Below are positions 44,693 to 53,880 of a stretch of DNA of 64,000 nucleotides, piece by piece; position 1 is the stretch's first letter; every line of letters begins with the position of its first letter. Source of the stretch: Mesorhizobium sp. B2-3-4. Lineage in GTDB: Bacteria > Pseudomonadota > Alphaproteobacteria > Rhizobiales > Rhizobiaceae. The stretch is taken from contig NZ_VFVY01000004.1 in assembly GCF_006442315.1 (NCBI RefSeq), positions 62,001 through 126,000 on the forward strand. Reading direction: 5' to 3'. The notes under the pieces are model-generated. The model made no database searches, was not told the origin of the DNA, and worked only from the letters and a program-made list of their open reading frames with translations. A program made the position numbers and the translations under genes.

Positions 44693-45553
44693 CTACTGCA
44701 GTCTTGCGATGACGGCCACCGGACGATAGCCGTGCCGCTCCAGGAAGAGCCCAAGCCTTGCCGGATCCGGCCGCGATGGATCGCCGTAGTCGCGGGCATG
44801 GATGCCGCCGGAAACGTAGAGAACGTCGAAGCCATTGTCGGCCGCGCCCTTGACGTCGGTCATCATGCCGTCGCCGATGGCCAGTATCCGCGACCGCTCG
44901 ACCGGGCGGCCGACGATCTCGGCGACCTCCTTCATCGCCACCTCGTAGATAGGCGCGTAAGGCTTTCCGGCGATCAGCGTACGGCCGCCAAGCTGCGCGT
45001 AGTCGCGCGCGAGCGCGCCGGCGCACCAGATGATCCGTTCGCCGCGTTCCACCATGATATCGGGATTGGCGCAGATGAACGGCAGGTTCCTGGCGCGCAA
45101 CCGGCGCAGCAGTTCCGTATAGTCCTCGGGCTTCTCGGCCTCGTCGTTGAACAGCCCGGTGCACACGACGCCGGCGGCCTCGAACTCCTCGACCAGTTCG
45201 ACATCGAGGCCATCATAGAGCGTCAGATCACGCTCGGCGCCGATGTGGAAAATCCTGCGTGGCCCTTCCGCGATCAGGTCCCGGGTCACGTCGCCCGAGG
45301 TCACCACACGGTCATAGGCCGACGGCGGAACCCCGATCACGCTCATCTGCGCCACGACATCGGCACGCCGGCGCGGCGAATTGGTGATCAGAACGACCGG
45401 TATGCCGGCCTCCCTTGCCGCGGCCAGGGCTGCCGCGGCCGCCGGAAAATGCCATTCGCCATTGTGCACCACGCCCCAGACATCGCAAAGGATTGCCGAA
45501 TAGGCCTTCGACACCTCTTCGAGCGAGCCGACGATTTCAGGCGAATCCGCCAT
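44693..45553 (-). CDS. HAD-superfamily IIA phosphatase (TIGR01459-like)
   Basis: 286 residues from the ATG at 45553 with GAAGGAAA upstream. HAD motifs: AILCDVWGVVHNG (motif I, Asp nucleophile), LITNSPRR (motif II), a Lys in GGRTLIAGKPYAPIYE, and ILAIGDGMMTDVKGAADNG (motif IV). This is the NagD-like class IIA cap type; the alphaproteobacterial clade is usually beside ribF, so a role in flavin nucleotide dephosphorylation is possible but inferred. Confidence 0.9.
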   Translation of the reverse strand: MADSPEIVGSLEEVSKAYSAILCDVWGVVHNGEWHFPAAAAALAAAREAGIPVVLITNSPRRRADVVAQMSVIGVPPSAYDRVVTSGDVTRDLIAEGPRRIFHIGAERDLTLYDGLDVELVEEFEAAGVVCTGLFNDEAEKPEDYTELLRRLRARNLPFICANPDIMVERGERIIWCAGALARDYAQLGGRTLIAGKPYAPIYEVAMKEVAEIVGRPVERSRILAIGDGMMTDVKGAADNGFDVLYVSGGIHARDYGDPSRPDPARLGLFLERHGYRPVAVIARLQ

Positions 45554-45607
45554 GCCGTTTCCTTCAGTATGATCGTTGCGGGTGCGGCAGCCGACGGTTC
45601 GCCGCAG

Positions 45608-45632
45608 CCGGTTCGAATTATCCGAACCGGCC
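45608..45632. promoter_or_regulatory. Perfect 9-bp inverted repeat between HAD and TadG-like genes
   Basis: GCCGGTTCG (45608-45616) pairs with CGAACCGGC (45624-45632) around AATTATC. It lies in the 259-bp divergent space, 55 bp upstream of the HAD gene start. It could be an operator; there is no T-run for a terminator. Confidence 0.4.
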
Positions 45633-45812
45633 CATGCTGTCATCAGCTTTCGCCCGGGCGGGCACGAATTGCGGCGAGGCGGCGGCCGTCGATTGGTTAG
45701 CGGTTGGTGAAGCCACGACCAAGCAATCGACCGGATTCCCAAACCGGTCCTTCAGCGTTTTGTGGAAAGTTGGCGCAGACCTGAGAATCCGTCGGCGGGG
45801 GCCGCTGCAAGC

Positions 45813-47798
45813 ATGTTTGAAATCTGGCGTCAGTTTCGCCGCGACAGACGCGGCAACTATGCTCTTATGACCGTTGTGGCGATGGTGCCACTGATGGGCG
45901 GGCTGGCGATTGCGGTCGACTTCACGGAAATGAACCGTGAAAAGCAGATGGTGATGAACGCGCTGGACGCCGCCAACTTCGCCACCGCCCGCCGGCTGAC
46001 GGAAGGCGCAACGGACGATCAGTTGAGAGCCTATGCGCTCAACTTCTTCAACGCCAATCTGAACGATATCGATCCCGCCAGCGCGACGCTCAATGTCACC
46101 TTGCCGAGCAACGCCACCGGCGGCGGCCTGCTCACCATGACCGCCCAGCTGAATTACAAACCCTATTTCTACCCCGCCTTCGCCCAGCTTGTCGGGAAAT
46201 CGGCAACCGAAGCGAACCAGAGGCTGAGCTTCAACGTCACGTCGCAAGTGCGACTGAAGAACACGCTGGAAGTTGCCCTGGTGCTCGACAATTCCGGGTC
46301 GATGACCACGCTCGGCACAGGCTCTGGGCAAAAGCGCATCGATCTTCTCAAAACGGCTTCCAAGCAATTGATCGACACGCTGGCCCAGCAGGCGGCCATG
46401 ATCAAGCAGGTCGACAAGCCGGTGCAGTTCGGCCTCGTCCCGTTCGCCGCTTCGGTCAATGTCGGCCCGGCCAACGGCAACGCGTCCTGGATGGACACGG
46501 AGGGCCTGTCGCCGGTGTCTAACGAGAATTTCGACTGGTCGACGCTGAACGCCGCCGACAAATATGCCCAGCAGACCAACGGCATCTGGTATAAGCGTGG
46601 CACCGGCTGGGGCAGCGAGGAAGGCCAGATGCTGACCCGCTTTTCGCTCTACCGCGACATGCAGGTCGTCACCAACCACGAGCGTGTCAAAAGCAGCAAG
46701 CGGGTGGTTTGCGACGCCTACAATTCGAACAGCACCTGCGCCCGCAGCCACGACGAATATGACTACATCGATTCCTACGGTCCGTTCGCCAGCTGGCAAG
46801 GCTGCGTCGAGGCCCGGCCTTACCCCTACAACGTAAACGACGCCACGCCATCCGGCGGATCGGCCAATACCGGCATAGGTGTCGGCGATCCGGCAACCAT
46901 GTTCGTGCCCATGTTCGCACCGGACGAGCCGGGCAATCATTGGAAGATCACCCAGGATCCCGACGAGGCCGCGCCGGTGACCTACGGGGCAGTCAACAGC
47001 TGGTGGAACGACGATCCATCGAGCAGCACGGGCCAGTCGCGGTTGCGCAACATGGCCAAATATTTCCAGCCGCGGCCGATCAATGCGCCCGCACTGCCTG
47101 CCGGCAACGGGCCGAATTACAGTTGCACCACCAATCCGATCACGCCGCTGACCGATGTCAGCGTCGCCGACGGACTGACCTCGATCAAGGCGGCGATCGA
47201 CCTGATGCAGCCCAATGGCGGCACCAACGTTCCCGAGGGCATGGCCTGGGGCTGGCGGGTGGTCTCGAGCGGCGAGCCGTTCACGCAAGGGCGCCCGGAA
47301 GTCGAAAAAGGCAACGACAAGGTCGTGATCGTGCTGACCGACGGCGCCAACACCTACTACACGCCTTCCTCGCTGGGCTATTCCGATCCCGCCGACTCCA
47401 AATCGACCTACTCGTCCTACGGCTATCTGAACCCCGGCTACAACGGCACCTCGGTCGGCCGCCTGTTCATGGGCACATCGAGCGCCATCGGTCAGTTCGA
47501 CTATTCGAACGGCAACTACACGAACGCGCTCAACGAGCAGATGGCGACGCTTTGCAGCAACGCCAAGGCAGCCAACATCATGGTGATGACCGTGGCGCTC
47601 GACCTGTCGACGACCAAGACCAGCGATCAGCAGGCGATCGAGGCGCTGAAATCCTGCTCGTCGAATTCGCGCTTCCGCAAGGATGCCACGGACCCGAGCA
47701 AACCGGCGAAGCTGTTCTGGAATGCCACCGGCGCCAGCCTGGCAAACGATTTCAAGGAAATCGGCAACGAACTGTCGAACCTGCGCATCGTCGGCTAG
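45813..47798 (+). CDS. TadG-like pilus-assembly/VWA-domain protein
   Basis: 661 residues from the ATG at 45813 (MFEIWRQFRRDRRGNYALM). The N-terminus is the Tad/TadE-G-like prepilin motif: a basic stretch, RRGNYAL, then one hydrophobic helix (about 18-36). A von Willebrand factor A domain follows with a MIDAS sequence DNSGSM (Asp159) and a later VVIVLTDGANTYY. A long Asn/Ser/Tyr-rich insertion covers about 220-400. It should be anchored in the inner membrane with the VWA part outside the cytoplasm. No other Tad genes are in the window, so it appears to be an orphan. Confidence 0.88.
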   Translation: MFEIWRQFRRDRRGNYALMTVVAMVPLMGGLAIAVDFTEMNREKQMVMNALDAANFATARRLTEGATDDQLRAYALNFFNANLNDIDPASATLNVTLPSNATGGGLLTMTAQLNYKPYFYPAFAQLVGKSATEANQRLSFNVTSQVRLKNTLEVALVLDNSGSMTTLGTGSGQKRIDLLKTASKQLIDTLAQQAAMIKQVDKPVQFGLVPFAASVNVGPANGNASWMDTEGLSPVSNENFDWSTLNAADKYAQQTNGIWYKRGTGWGSEEGQMLTRFSLYRDMQVVTNHERVKSSKRVVCDAYNSNSTCARSHDEYDYIDSYGPFASWQGCVEARPYPYNVNDATPSGGSANTGIGVGDPATMFVPMFAPDEPGNHWKITQDPDEAAPVTYGAVNSWWNDDPSSSTGQSRLRNMAKYFQPRPINAPALPAGNGPNYSCTTNPITPLTDVSVADGLTSIKAAIDLMQPNGGTNVPEGMAWGWRVVSSGEPFTQGRPEVEKGNDKVVIVLTDGANTYYTPSSLGYSDPADSKSTYSSYGYLNPGYNGTSVGRLFMGTSSAIGQFDYSNGNYTNALNEQMATLCSNAKAANIMVMTVALDLSTTKTSDQQAIEALKSCSSNSRFRKDATDPSKPAKLFWNATGASLANDFKEIGNELSNLRIVG

Positions 47799-48001
47799 AT
47801 CGATTCCAGGGAAAGCCGGTAGCGGTTTTCCCGGCAAAGGCGCGGCACTTTCCCTACGGATCTGCGTGAAAACGAAGTCCAGGACGACCTTGCTGGCGCA
47901 ACGCCTTGGCGCGCCAAGCTCTTGCGGCCGTCTGTCGCGACAGGCACATATTGGCCGCTCGCTTGGTCGCACATCCATCGCGGCGTGCTGGGGAACGTAC
48001 A

Positions 48002-48634
48002 ATGCCCGATACCGCCAATCACCTTGCCTTCGCGGTGGTCTGCCTCGGTATGGTGCTGACGCCCGGCCCCAACATGATCTACCTGATATCGCGCTCGCTC
48101 TCGCAAGGGCCGAAAGCCGGACTGATCTCGCTCGGCGGGGTTGCCGTCGGTTTCCTGTTCTACGTGCTGTCGGCCGCCTTCGGCATCACCGCGCTGCTGC
48201 TTGCCGTGCCTTTTGCCTACGATGCGCTGCGTCTTGCCGGCGTGCTCTATCTCCTGTGGCTTGCCTGGCAAGCGGTGAAACCGGGCGGACGTTCGCCGTT
48301 CCAGGTCCGCGAACTGCCTAAGGACAGGCCCCGCAAACTCTTCGCCATGGGCCTGATGACCAATCTGCTCAATCCGAAGGTCGCGGTGCTTTATCTGTCG
48401 CTGCTGCCGCAGTTCATCAGCATCGACAAAGGCCATGTCCTGTCGCAGTTGCTGGTGCTCGGAGCCACGCAGATTTCGATCAGCCTGACCGTCAACGCCA
48501 TCATCGCTGTGACCGCCGGCTCGATCGCCACGTTCCTTGCCGGCCGTCCATTGTGGCTGATGATCCAGCGCTGGATGATGGGTACGGTGCTGGCCGCGCT
48601 GGCGGTCAAGATGGCGACCGAAGCGCAGCGCTGA
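48002..48634 (+). CDS. LysE/RhtB-family amino-acid exporter
   Basis: 210 residues from the ATG at 48002. Six hydrophobic segments with the LysE signature LTPGPNMIYLISRSLSQG near residues 18-35 and LLNPKVAVLYLSLLPQF in the third pair. It would export an amino acid or homoserine-lactone-like compound across the inner membrane; the substrate cannot be told. The 203-bp space before it contains a GGGAAA/TTTCCC hairpin near 47811 that may end the TadG-like transcript. It is convergent with a hydrolase gene. Confidence 0.9.
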   Translation: MPDTANHLAFAVVCLGMVLTPGPNMIYLISRSLSQGPKAGLISLGGVAVGFLFYVLSAAFGITALLLAVPFAYDALRLAGVLYLLWLAWQAVKPGGRSPFQVRELPKDRPRKLFAMGLMTNLLNPKVAVLYLSLLPQFISIDKGHVLSQLLVLGATQISISLTVNAIIAVTAGSIATFLAGRPLWLMIQRWMMGTVLAALAVKMATEAQR

Positions 48635-48647
48635 GAACCCACCCGGG

Positions 48648-49511
48648 TCAACCGCCGAAAACCTGCTTCAGGAAGGCGTGCACGTCGCTTTCCGATTGAC
48701 CGGCGGCAGCCGCATTGTACTCCACCCGGTGGCCATAGGCCTCGACGCTGGTCTTGAACTCCTCGGCGTCGAACGCATGCCGGGCGCCGTGGTAGACGTT
48801 GAGCTGCACCGGGGCGCCGTCACCCTTGCGGCGCGCCATCATCTCCCGGCATTTCCGCACCGGGCTGAAATCGTCGAGCTCGCCGATGAGGATCAAAGTC
48901 GGCACGGCCATATCGCCGCTCGCAACCGAGCAGTTCGGATAGTAGGCGACCGCCGCCCGGAATTTGTGCTCCATCAGCCGTTCCGCGCCACCAAGCTGCT
49001 CTGCCTCCAGCGTTGCGATGCCGCCGGCGGAGAACCCCATCAATGCGATGCGCCTCGGGTCGACGAAACTGTCCTTCGACAACAGCTCCAAGGCGCCGTA
49101 AGCGTCAAAGACGCGACCGGGAAGAAGGCCATGGCAGGTATCCTTGATGCCGCGGGGGCCGAAGCTGTCGACAACGAGGACGACGTAACCCCAGGAGGAC
49201 AGCCGCTCGGGCCAAGCCTGTCTGTCATTCGCGAGCAAACCAGCGCATCCGTGGAGAGCGACTATAGCGGGGAACGGGCCTTCACCGGGAGGACGTGTCA
49301 GGTATCCGCGGAGCGCGATGCCGGGAACAGGTTTCGCTGTCTCGCCTCGTTGCCGAGCATTGCGCTGCTGAAACGGCGTCGGGCCCACCGCCGCGCTGTC
49401 AAACTGCACCACCTCGTCGGCTCGGGCACGAGCGGCGTCGAGGTGGCCGGCCAGGCAAAGGCATGCCAGGCCAACTCCTTTGAGCAACTCCAGCACTTTG
49501 CCCATCTTCAT
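48648..49511 (-). CDS. Secreted dienelactone-hydrolase-family protein
   Basis: 287 residues with an N-terminal signal sequence (about 1-31). The alpha/beta-hydrolase core has FPAIVALHGCAGL, the nucleophile elbow GFSAGG, a catalytic-acid region LIGELDDFSP and the His in YHGARHAFD. Cys and Ser are both near the elbow, but Ser is at the nucleophile position. It probably cleaves an ester or lactone in the periplasm; the natural substrate is unknown. Confidence 0.87.
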   Translation of the reverse strand: MKMGKVLELLKGVGLACLCLAGHLDAARARADEVVQFDSAAVGPTPFQQRNARQRGETAKPVPGIALRGYLTRPPGEGPFPAIVALHGCAGLLANDRQAWPERLSSWGYVVLVVDSFGPRGIKDTCHGLLPGRVFDAYGALELLSKDSFVDPRRIALMGFSAGGIATLEAEQLGGAERLMEHKFRAAVAYYPNCSVASGDMAVPTLILIGELDDFSPVRKCREMMARRKGDGAPVQLNVYHGARHAFDAEEFKTSVEAYGHRVEYNAAAAGQSESDVHAFLKQVFGG

Positions 49512-49553
49512 TCAGGCTTCGACGACCTTTGATCAAGACGGCCGGACGATTGC

Positions 49554-50378
49554 TCACATCGGCCGACGGACCGGCCGAATCTGCGCCGGCTCGACCACCT
49601 TGCGGTAGAGATGCCAGGTCGCATGGCCCAGGACCGGCATGACGACAGCCAGGCCGGCAAACAGCGGAATCGAGCCGATGACCAGAAGGGCCGCGACGAT
49701 CAGGCCCCAGATCGCCATCTGCAGCGGATTTGCCATCACCGCCCGGGCCGAGGTCTCTATCGCCGAAACGGCGCCGATATCGCGATCGAGCAAGAGCGGG
49801 AAGGCAACGACCGTGGTCGCCAGCACGACCACGGCGAAGACGAAGCCGACCGCGTTGCCCAGAAGGATCAGCGTCCAGCCCTTTCCGGTCGTCAGCACGT
49901 CGCGCAGGAATACCCCGACCGAGGCCGGCGGATCGGCGCCGAAAAGGCTGGTGTAGATCGACTGCGCCGTAAATAGCCACAGCAGGAACAATGCAAACAG
50001 CATGATGCCGATGACCGCTATCGAGGGCAGCGCCGATGAATGGCGAACATCGAGGGCATGACGCCAGTCGGTGTTCATGCCGAGCTCGCGCCGTCGGCTG
50101 ATCTCGTAGAGCCCTATCGCGGCGAACGGGCCGACCAGCGCGAAGCCCGACATCAGGGGGTAGACAAGCTGGATGGCGTTGGAGCCGGACGTCCACTGCG
50201 TCAGGATCAGGCCGACGACCGGATAGATCAGGCACAGGAACACATAGTGCGAGGGCTTGGCCCAGAAATCCTCGGCGCCGAGCTTCAGCGCATCCCAGAG
50301 GTCTCCAGTGGAAATGCGGCGCACCGCGGGTTGCACATGCATCCCGTACGCGTCCGCCATGACATGAAAGCCGGCCAT
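49554..50378 (-). CDS. DUF2189-family integral membrane protein
   Basis: 274 residues from the ATG at 50378, six bases after GGGAGG; an ATG two codons upstream is too close to that site. About six hydrophobic segments; the family pattern includes LWDALKLGAEDFWAKPSHY near residue 30, GLYEISRRRELG, and ATTVVAFPLLLDRDIGAVSAI in the last third. DUF2189 proteins are sometimes linked to cytochrome oxidase clusters, but none is here. Function is unknown. It lies 42 bp upstream of the hydrolase gene on the same strand. Confidence 0.85.
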   Translation of the reverse strand: MAGFHVMADAYGMHVQPAVRRISTGDLWDALKLGAEDFWAKPSHYVFLCLIYPVVGLILTQWTSGSNAIQLVYPLMSGFALVGPFAAIGLYEISRRRELGMNTDWRHALDVRHSSALPSIAVIGIMLFALFLLWLFTAQSIYTSLFGADPPASVGVFLRDVLTTGKGWTLILLGNAVGFVFAVVVLATTVVAFPLLLDRDIGAVSAIETSARAVMANPLQMAIWGLIVAALLVIGSIPLFAGLAVVMPVLGHATWHLYRKVVEPAQIRPVRRPM

Positions 50379-50662
50379 AACCATCCTCCCGTGTGTCGGG
50401 GGCGGTCACCGCCGTGATGGCCGCCCGCAGCTGCCACTAGTAGATGTATCAGCATAGCCGATTTGCCAGGGGTTGTCGCCCAATCGATGGGCTTGGATAC
50501 GCCTTCACGGGATTGTCATCGCCGGTGAGGCAGGCGGTGCTACCCTGCATCGTCAGGATTCGGAGCGGTCATCGGGCCGTCCCGACTGGAACGCCACCTC
50601 AAAGGCGACAAATTTCGGATCTTGAGAAGATCGGACAAGAAGCATTGAGGCGGAGTGCAGGA

Positions 50663-51040
50663 ATGAGCCCTTCCGGATCCTTGGTCGCGATCCTGCCGTG
50701 CAATGACCTTGATGCGTCAGAGCGGTTCTACAATCGACTGGGCTTCTTACGCCCGGACAGCCAAAGACCTGCTCCGGGAGAACCCGACACCTATCGCATG
50801 TTGACGAGCGCGGAAGGCGGGGCCCTACATCTGACGGACGCGGTCGAGGGATGGTTGATACCGGGCAGAAACCCTTTCGGGCTTTATCTCTACCTCGAGA
50901 ATGTCGACGCCGCGGCGCGCGAATTTCAGCAGTCACCCGAAGACAAACCCTGGGGGATGTACGAATTCGCGATGTCTGATCCAGATGAAACGCTGGTCCG
51001 TGTCGGTTGGCCAACCCGTCTTCGCGCCGGCGCTCGATAA
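50663..51040 (+). CDS. VOC-superfamily protein (bleomycin-resistance-like)
   Basis: 125 residues from the ATG at 50663. Pattern: LVAILPCNDLDASERFYNRLGF at the start, GLYLYLENVDAAAREF in the middle and MYEFAMSDPDETLVRVGWP at the end. It resembles bleomycin-resistance-type VOC proteins that bind small hydrophobic molecules, without the full metal-ligand set being certain. It is convergent with another VOC gene 34 bp away; the two are not close copies. Confidence 0.83.
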   Translation: MSPSGSLVAILPCNDLDASERFYNRLGFLRPDSQRPAPGEPDTYRMLTSAEGGALHLTDAVEGWLIPGRNPFGLYLYLENVDAAAREFQQSPEDKPWGMYEFAMSDPDETLVRVGWPTRLRAGAR

Positions 51041-51074
51041 TCGAAACCGCTCACGACCTTTGTAAGAGCCTGCC

Positions 51075-51473
51075 CTATTGCGGGGCGTTCAAGACCGCCT
51101 CGATATGATGGCCGTCCGGGTCGACGACGAAGGCGGCATAATAGTGCGGACCATAATGCGCGCGCAGGCCCGGCGCGCCATTGTCCTTGCCGCCATGAGC
51201 CAGCGCGGCCGCATGAAACCGCGCTATGCTGGGGCGATCCGGGGCCGCGAAAGCCAGATGAAAGCCGGGACCCGGCGGGCGCTGTCCCTTGGGATGAAGC
51301 TTTATCGCCAGCTTGTCACCGCCTCCGGCGGGACCATAGCCCACGGCTTGGCCTGCCTCTCCGGGCCGGAGATCTTCCCAGACCCTGACATAACCAAGCG
51401 GCGCCAATGCGGCGTCGTAGAAAGCGGCCGAGCGTTCGATGTTCGAAACACCGAAGGAGATATGGTGCAACAT
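51075..51473 (-). CDS. VOC-superfamily glyoxalase-like protein
   Basis: 132 residues from the ATG at 51473. It starts MLHHISFGVSNIERSAAFYDAALAPLG and ends HYYAAFVVDPDGHHIEAVLN, giving the His and Glu positions used as metal ligands in this fold. This subtype is widespread and annotated only as glyoxalase/bleomycin-resistance protein. It follows a GNAT gene by 14 bp on the same strand and is probably co-transcribed with it. Confidence 0.86.
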   Translation of the reverse strand: MLHHISFGVSNIERSAAFYDAALAPLGYVRVWEDLRPGEAGQAVGYGPAGGGDKLAIKLHPKGQRPPGPGFHLAFAAPDRPSIARFHAAALAHGGKDNGAPGLRAHYGPHYYAAFVVDPDGHHIEAVLNAPQ

Positions 51474-51487
51474 GCCTGGCAGGCCTC

Positions 51488-52087
51488 CTACATGGTTTTC
51501 GTCGCATCCCGAAGCGGCAGTTGCCGCGATGAGACCGCGTGGTCGCCGGCCAACCGGCCGAACATGCGAAAATCGTGGAACGCATCCTTGAACCAGGCCT
51601 TCTGGCGCAGCGTCCCTTCGTAGCGGAAACCCGCTTTCTCCAGGACGCGGTCCGAGCCGGGATTGCCCGGCAAAGTCCAGGCTTCGATGCGGTTGAGCCC
51701 GAAATACCGATGGCCGCAAATGACGACGGCCAAGGCCGCTTCGGTCATCAGGCCCCTGCCCCAGAAATCCGGATGCAGTTCATAGCCAATTTCGCCGCTT
51801 TTCGATTTCTTGACAAACCAGTTGAAGCGGATGGCGCCGACCAGGCGCCGGGACTCGCGCTCCTCGATCATCCAGGCGCAACCCTTGCCGGACGGATAGG
51901 CCTTGCACATCCATCGCATGGCGCGCTCGGCGGCCGCCTTGCCTGGCCTGTCCGGCCAGTTCGAGAACCGGGTCACTTCCGGCACCGAGAGAATGTCCCG
52001 GAACGCCGCCGCGTCCGCCAATGTCGCAGCACGCAACGACAGGCGCCCGGTAGCAAGTGTCGGGAAAGGACGAACTGTCTTTGGCAT
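51488..52087 (-). CDS. GNAT N-acetyltransferase, RimJ/RimL type
   Basis: 199 residues from the ATG at 52087 (MPKTVRPFPTLATGRL). RimJ-like features: TGRLSLRAATLADAAAF, GEIGYELHPDFWGRGLMTEAALAVV (acetyl-CoA loop with GRGLMTEA), LNRIEAWTLPGNPGSDRVLEKAGF. Such enzymes acetylate protein N-termini or small molecules; target unknown. It is first of a two-gene unit with the VOC gene. Confidence 0.88.
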   Translation of the reverse strand: MPKTVRPFPTLATGRLSLRAATLADAAAFRDILSVPEVTRFSNWPDRPGKAAAERAMRWMCKAYPSGKGCAWMIEERESRRLVGAIRFNWFVKKSKSGEIGYELHPDFWGRGLMTEAALAVVICGHRYFGLNRIEAWTLPGNPGSDRVLEKAGFRYEGTLRQKAWFKDAFHDFRMFGRLAGDHAVSSRQLPLRDATKTM

Positions 52088-52242
52088 TGCGGACTCACGG
52101 GCAAGGATCAACCGATTGTGCCGAGCGAGCGAGAACAATTCAACCGCGCGGGAGACAGCCCGGGAGACGGCGCCGGCCGGATTTTCGCACGATTTGATCA
52201 GCCTGCCCGTCAAAAGCCACGATTGCCAACAATCAGGCATGT

Positions 52243-52767
52243 ATGACCACAGCCAATACATCGACCGACAGCCGTTGCCGCGAACCCAGCCCGGTCACGA
52301 ACAGGCGCCTGCTCGTTGCGGGCCTTGCCGCACTTGCCATGCTTGCCGCCTGCAGCACCGTCTCCGTCCCCACCGGCGCGGGCGCGGGTGTATCGTCCTC
52401 CGCCACGGCCACGTTGGCCGGTTTGCGTGCCACGGCCGGGCGCGGCCCGCTGACACCCGACAGCCAGCTCGAGCAGGCAGCGCTGCAGCAGGCCGGCTAC
52501 ATGGCTTCGCGCGAGCGCATGAGCCACACCACCGGCTGGGGCAAGGATTTCGCCTCGCGCATGAAGGACAATGGCGTACGAGGCGCGGCAGCCGAAAACA
52601 TCGCCGAAGGCCGCTTCGACCAGCAGAAGCTGTTCGACATCTGGATGAATTCACAGGGCCACCGGCGCAACATACTCGACCCGGACTTCAGCCGCTTCGG
52701 CCTCGCCTATGTGCGCGACGGCCGTGACCCGAACCTGCGCTATTGGGCCCTGGTTCTCGGGAAATAG
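52243..52767 (+). CDS. CAP/SCP-domain lipoprotein
   Basis: 174 residues from the ATG at 52243. The n-region is long (about 20 residues), then a hydrophobic segment and the lipobox LAAC with Cys37. The CAP domain follows: LEQAALQQAGYMASRERMSHT, AAAENIAEGR, WMNSQGHRRNILDPDFSRFGLAY, with the His and Glu residues of the family's cavity present. Bacterial CAP proteins are exported and their function is mostly unknown. It is convergent with the 2-oxoglutarate oxygenase gene, 10 bp apart. Confidence 0.9.
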   Translation: MTTANTSTDSRCREPSPVTNRRLLVAGLAALAMLAACSTVSVPTGAGAGVSSSATATLAGLRATAGRGPLTPDSQLEQAALQQAGYMASRERMSHTTGWGKDFASRMKDNGVRGAAAENIAEGRFDQQKLFDIWMNSQGHRRNILDPDFSRFGLAYVRDGRDPNLRYWALVLGK

Positions 52768-52777
52768 GCGCTGCGGC

Positions 52778-53761
52778 CTATTTCGTCGTCGCCTTGAATT
52801 TCGCCATCAGGTAGGGACCGGAGCGCACCGGGCCATATTTCGGCGCCTCGCCATCCGCCAGGCAGGCATCCAGCACCTTGATCTCGGCATCCCAGTTCGG
52901 CTGGTGGAAGAAAGCCATGGACTGGCGCCGGTCCCGACCACCCTCCGGCGCCGGTGGATTGACGACACGATGCACGGTGGACACCCAGCGGTCATTGGTC
53001 CAGCGCGCCATCAGGTCGCCGATGTTGATGATGAAGGCTCCCGGGATCGGCGGCACTTCGGTCCAGTCTCCGTCCGGCGTGATGATCTGAAGGCCGCGCG
53101 AGCCGGCCTGCGGCAGCAGGATGGTGAGGCTGCCATAGTCGGTATGGGCGCCGGCGCGGATCTGGCCGGGCTTCGGCGCAACAAGCTGTTCGGGGTAGTT
53201 GAGCGCCCTGAGCGCACTGATCGGCGCATCGAGATAGCTGTCGAAAAAGGTCTCGGGCAGGCCGAGCGCGGTGGCGAACACACGCATGATGCGCAGCGCC
53301 AGATCCTCCAGCGCGGCATAATAAGCCTTCCATGCGTCGACGAAACCGTCCGGCGCTTCAGGCCAGATCGTCTCGGCATAACAGAAGGCAAGTGCCTCGG
53401 GATCGGACATGCCCGCCGGCACGCCGAGCGGCCCGCCATTGAAGCTCTCCTTGAGGTCCGGCGGCGTGTCGACATTGCGGGATTTGGCCAGCGCTTCGAG
53501 TTCGGGGCCGAGATAGCCGTAGGGATAGCCCTTGTAGGGCGCCCTGGATCGTTGCTTCTGTTTTGGCGGCAAGTCGAAGAAGGCGCGGGCCTTCGACCAG
53601 GCGGCGTCGATCACCTCCGGCGCAATGCCGTGGTTCTTGACCGCCAGGAAGCCGGTGTCGCGGCAGATGCGATCGACCTCGGCGCCGAGTGCCTTCTTGT
53701 CGGCGGCGCTCGCTTGCTCAAATTGCCCGAGGTCGAAGACCGGAAATGTCGGATTTTGCAT
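52778..53761 (-). CDS. 2-oxoglutarate/Fe(II)-dependent oxygenase, isopenicillin-N-synthase family
   Basis: 327 residues from the ATG at 53761 (MQNPTFPVFDLGQF); a much longer open frame upstream is not coding. The N-terminal DIOX-N region ends near GYPYGYLGPE. The iron facial triad is HTDYGS (His, Asp) and VHRVVN (His), and RQSMAFF gives the Arg-x-Ser for 2-oxoglutarate. Close relatives act in plant-hormone-like or antibiotic pathways; in bacteria most are unassigned. It is 119 bp downstream of the efflux MFS gene on the same strand, possibly in its transcript. Confidence 0.9.
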   Translation of the reverse strand: MQNPTFPVFDLGQFEQASAADKKALGAEVDRICRDTGFLAVKNHGIAPEVIDAAWSKARAFFDLPPKQKQRSRAPYKGYPYGYLGPELEALAKSRNVDTPPDLKESFNGGPLGVPAGMSDPEALAFCYAETIWPEAPDGFVDAWKAYYAALEDLALRIMRVFATALGLPETFFDSYLDAPISALRALNYPEQLVAPKPGQIRAGAHTDYGSLTILLPQAGSRGLQIITPDGDWTEVPPIPGAFIINIGDLMARWTNDRWVSTVHRVVNPPAPEGGRDRRQSMAFFHQPNWDAEIKVLDACLADGEAPKYGPVRSGPYLMAKFKATTK

Positions 53762-53880
53762 CGTGGCTGCATCCGTGCGTCGATTTGGCGAACGATGCAG
53801 CCTTGCCTGGAGCCCGGCTAGGACCAACAGCCATGGCGGTGTGGTCCATGCCGAGCGCGAGCCAGTGCCCGCCTGCCAGC

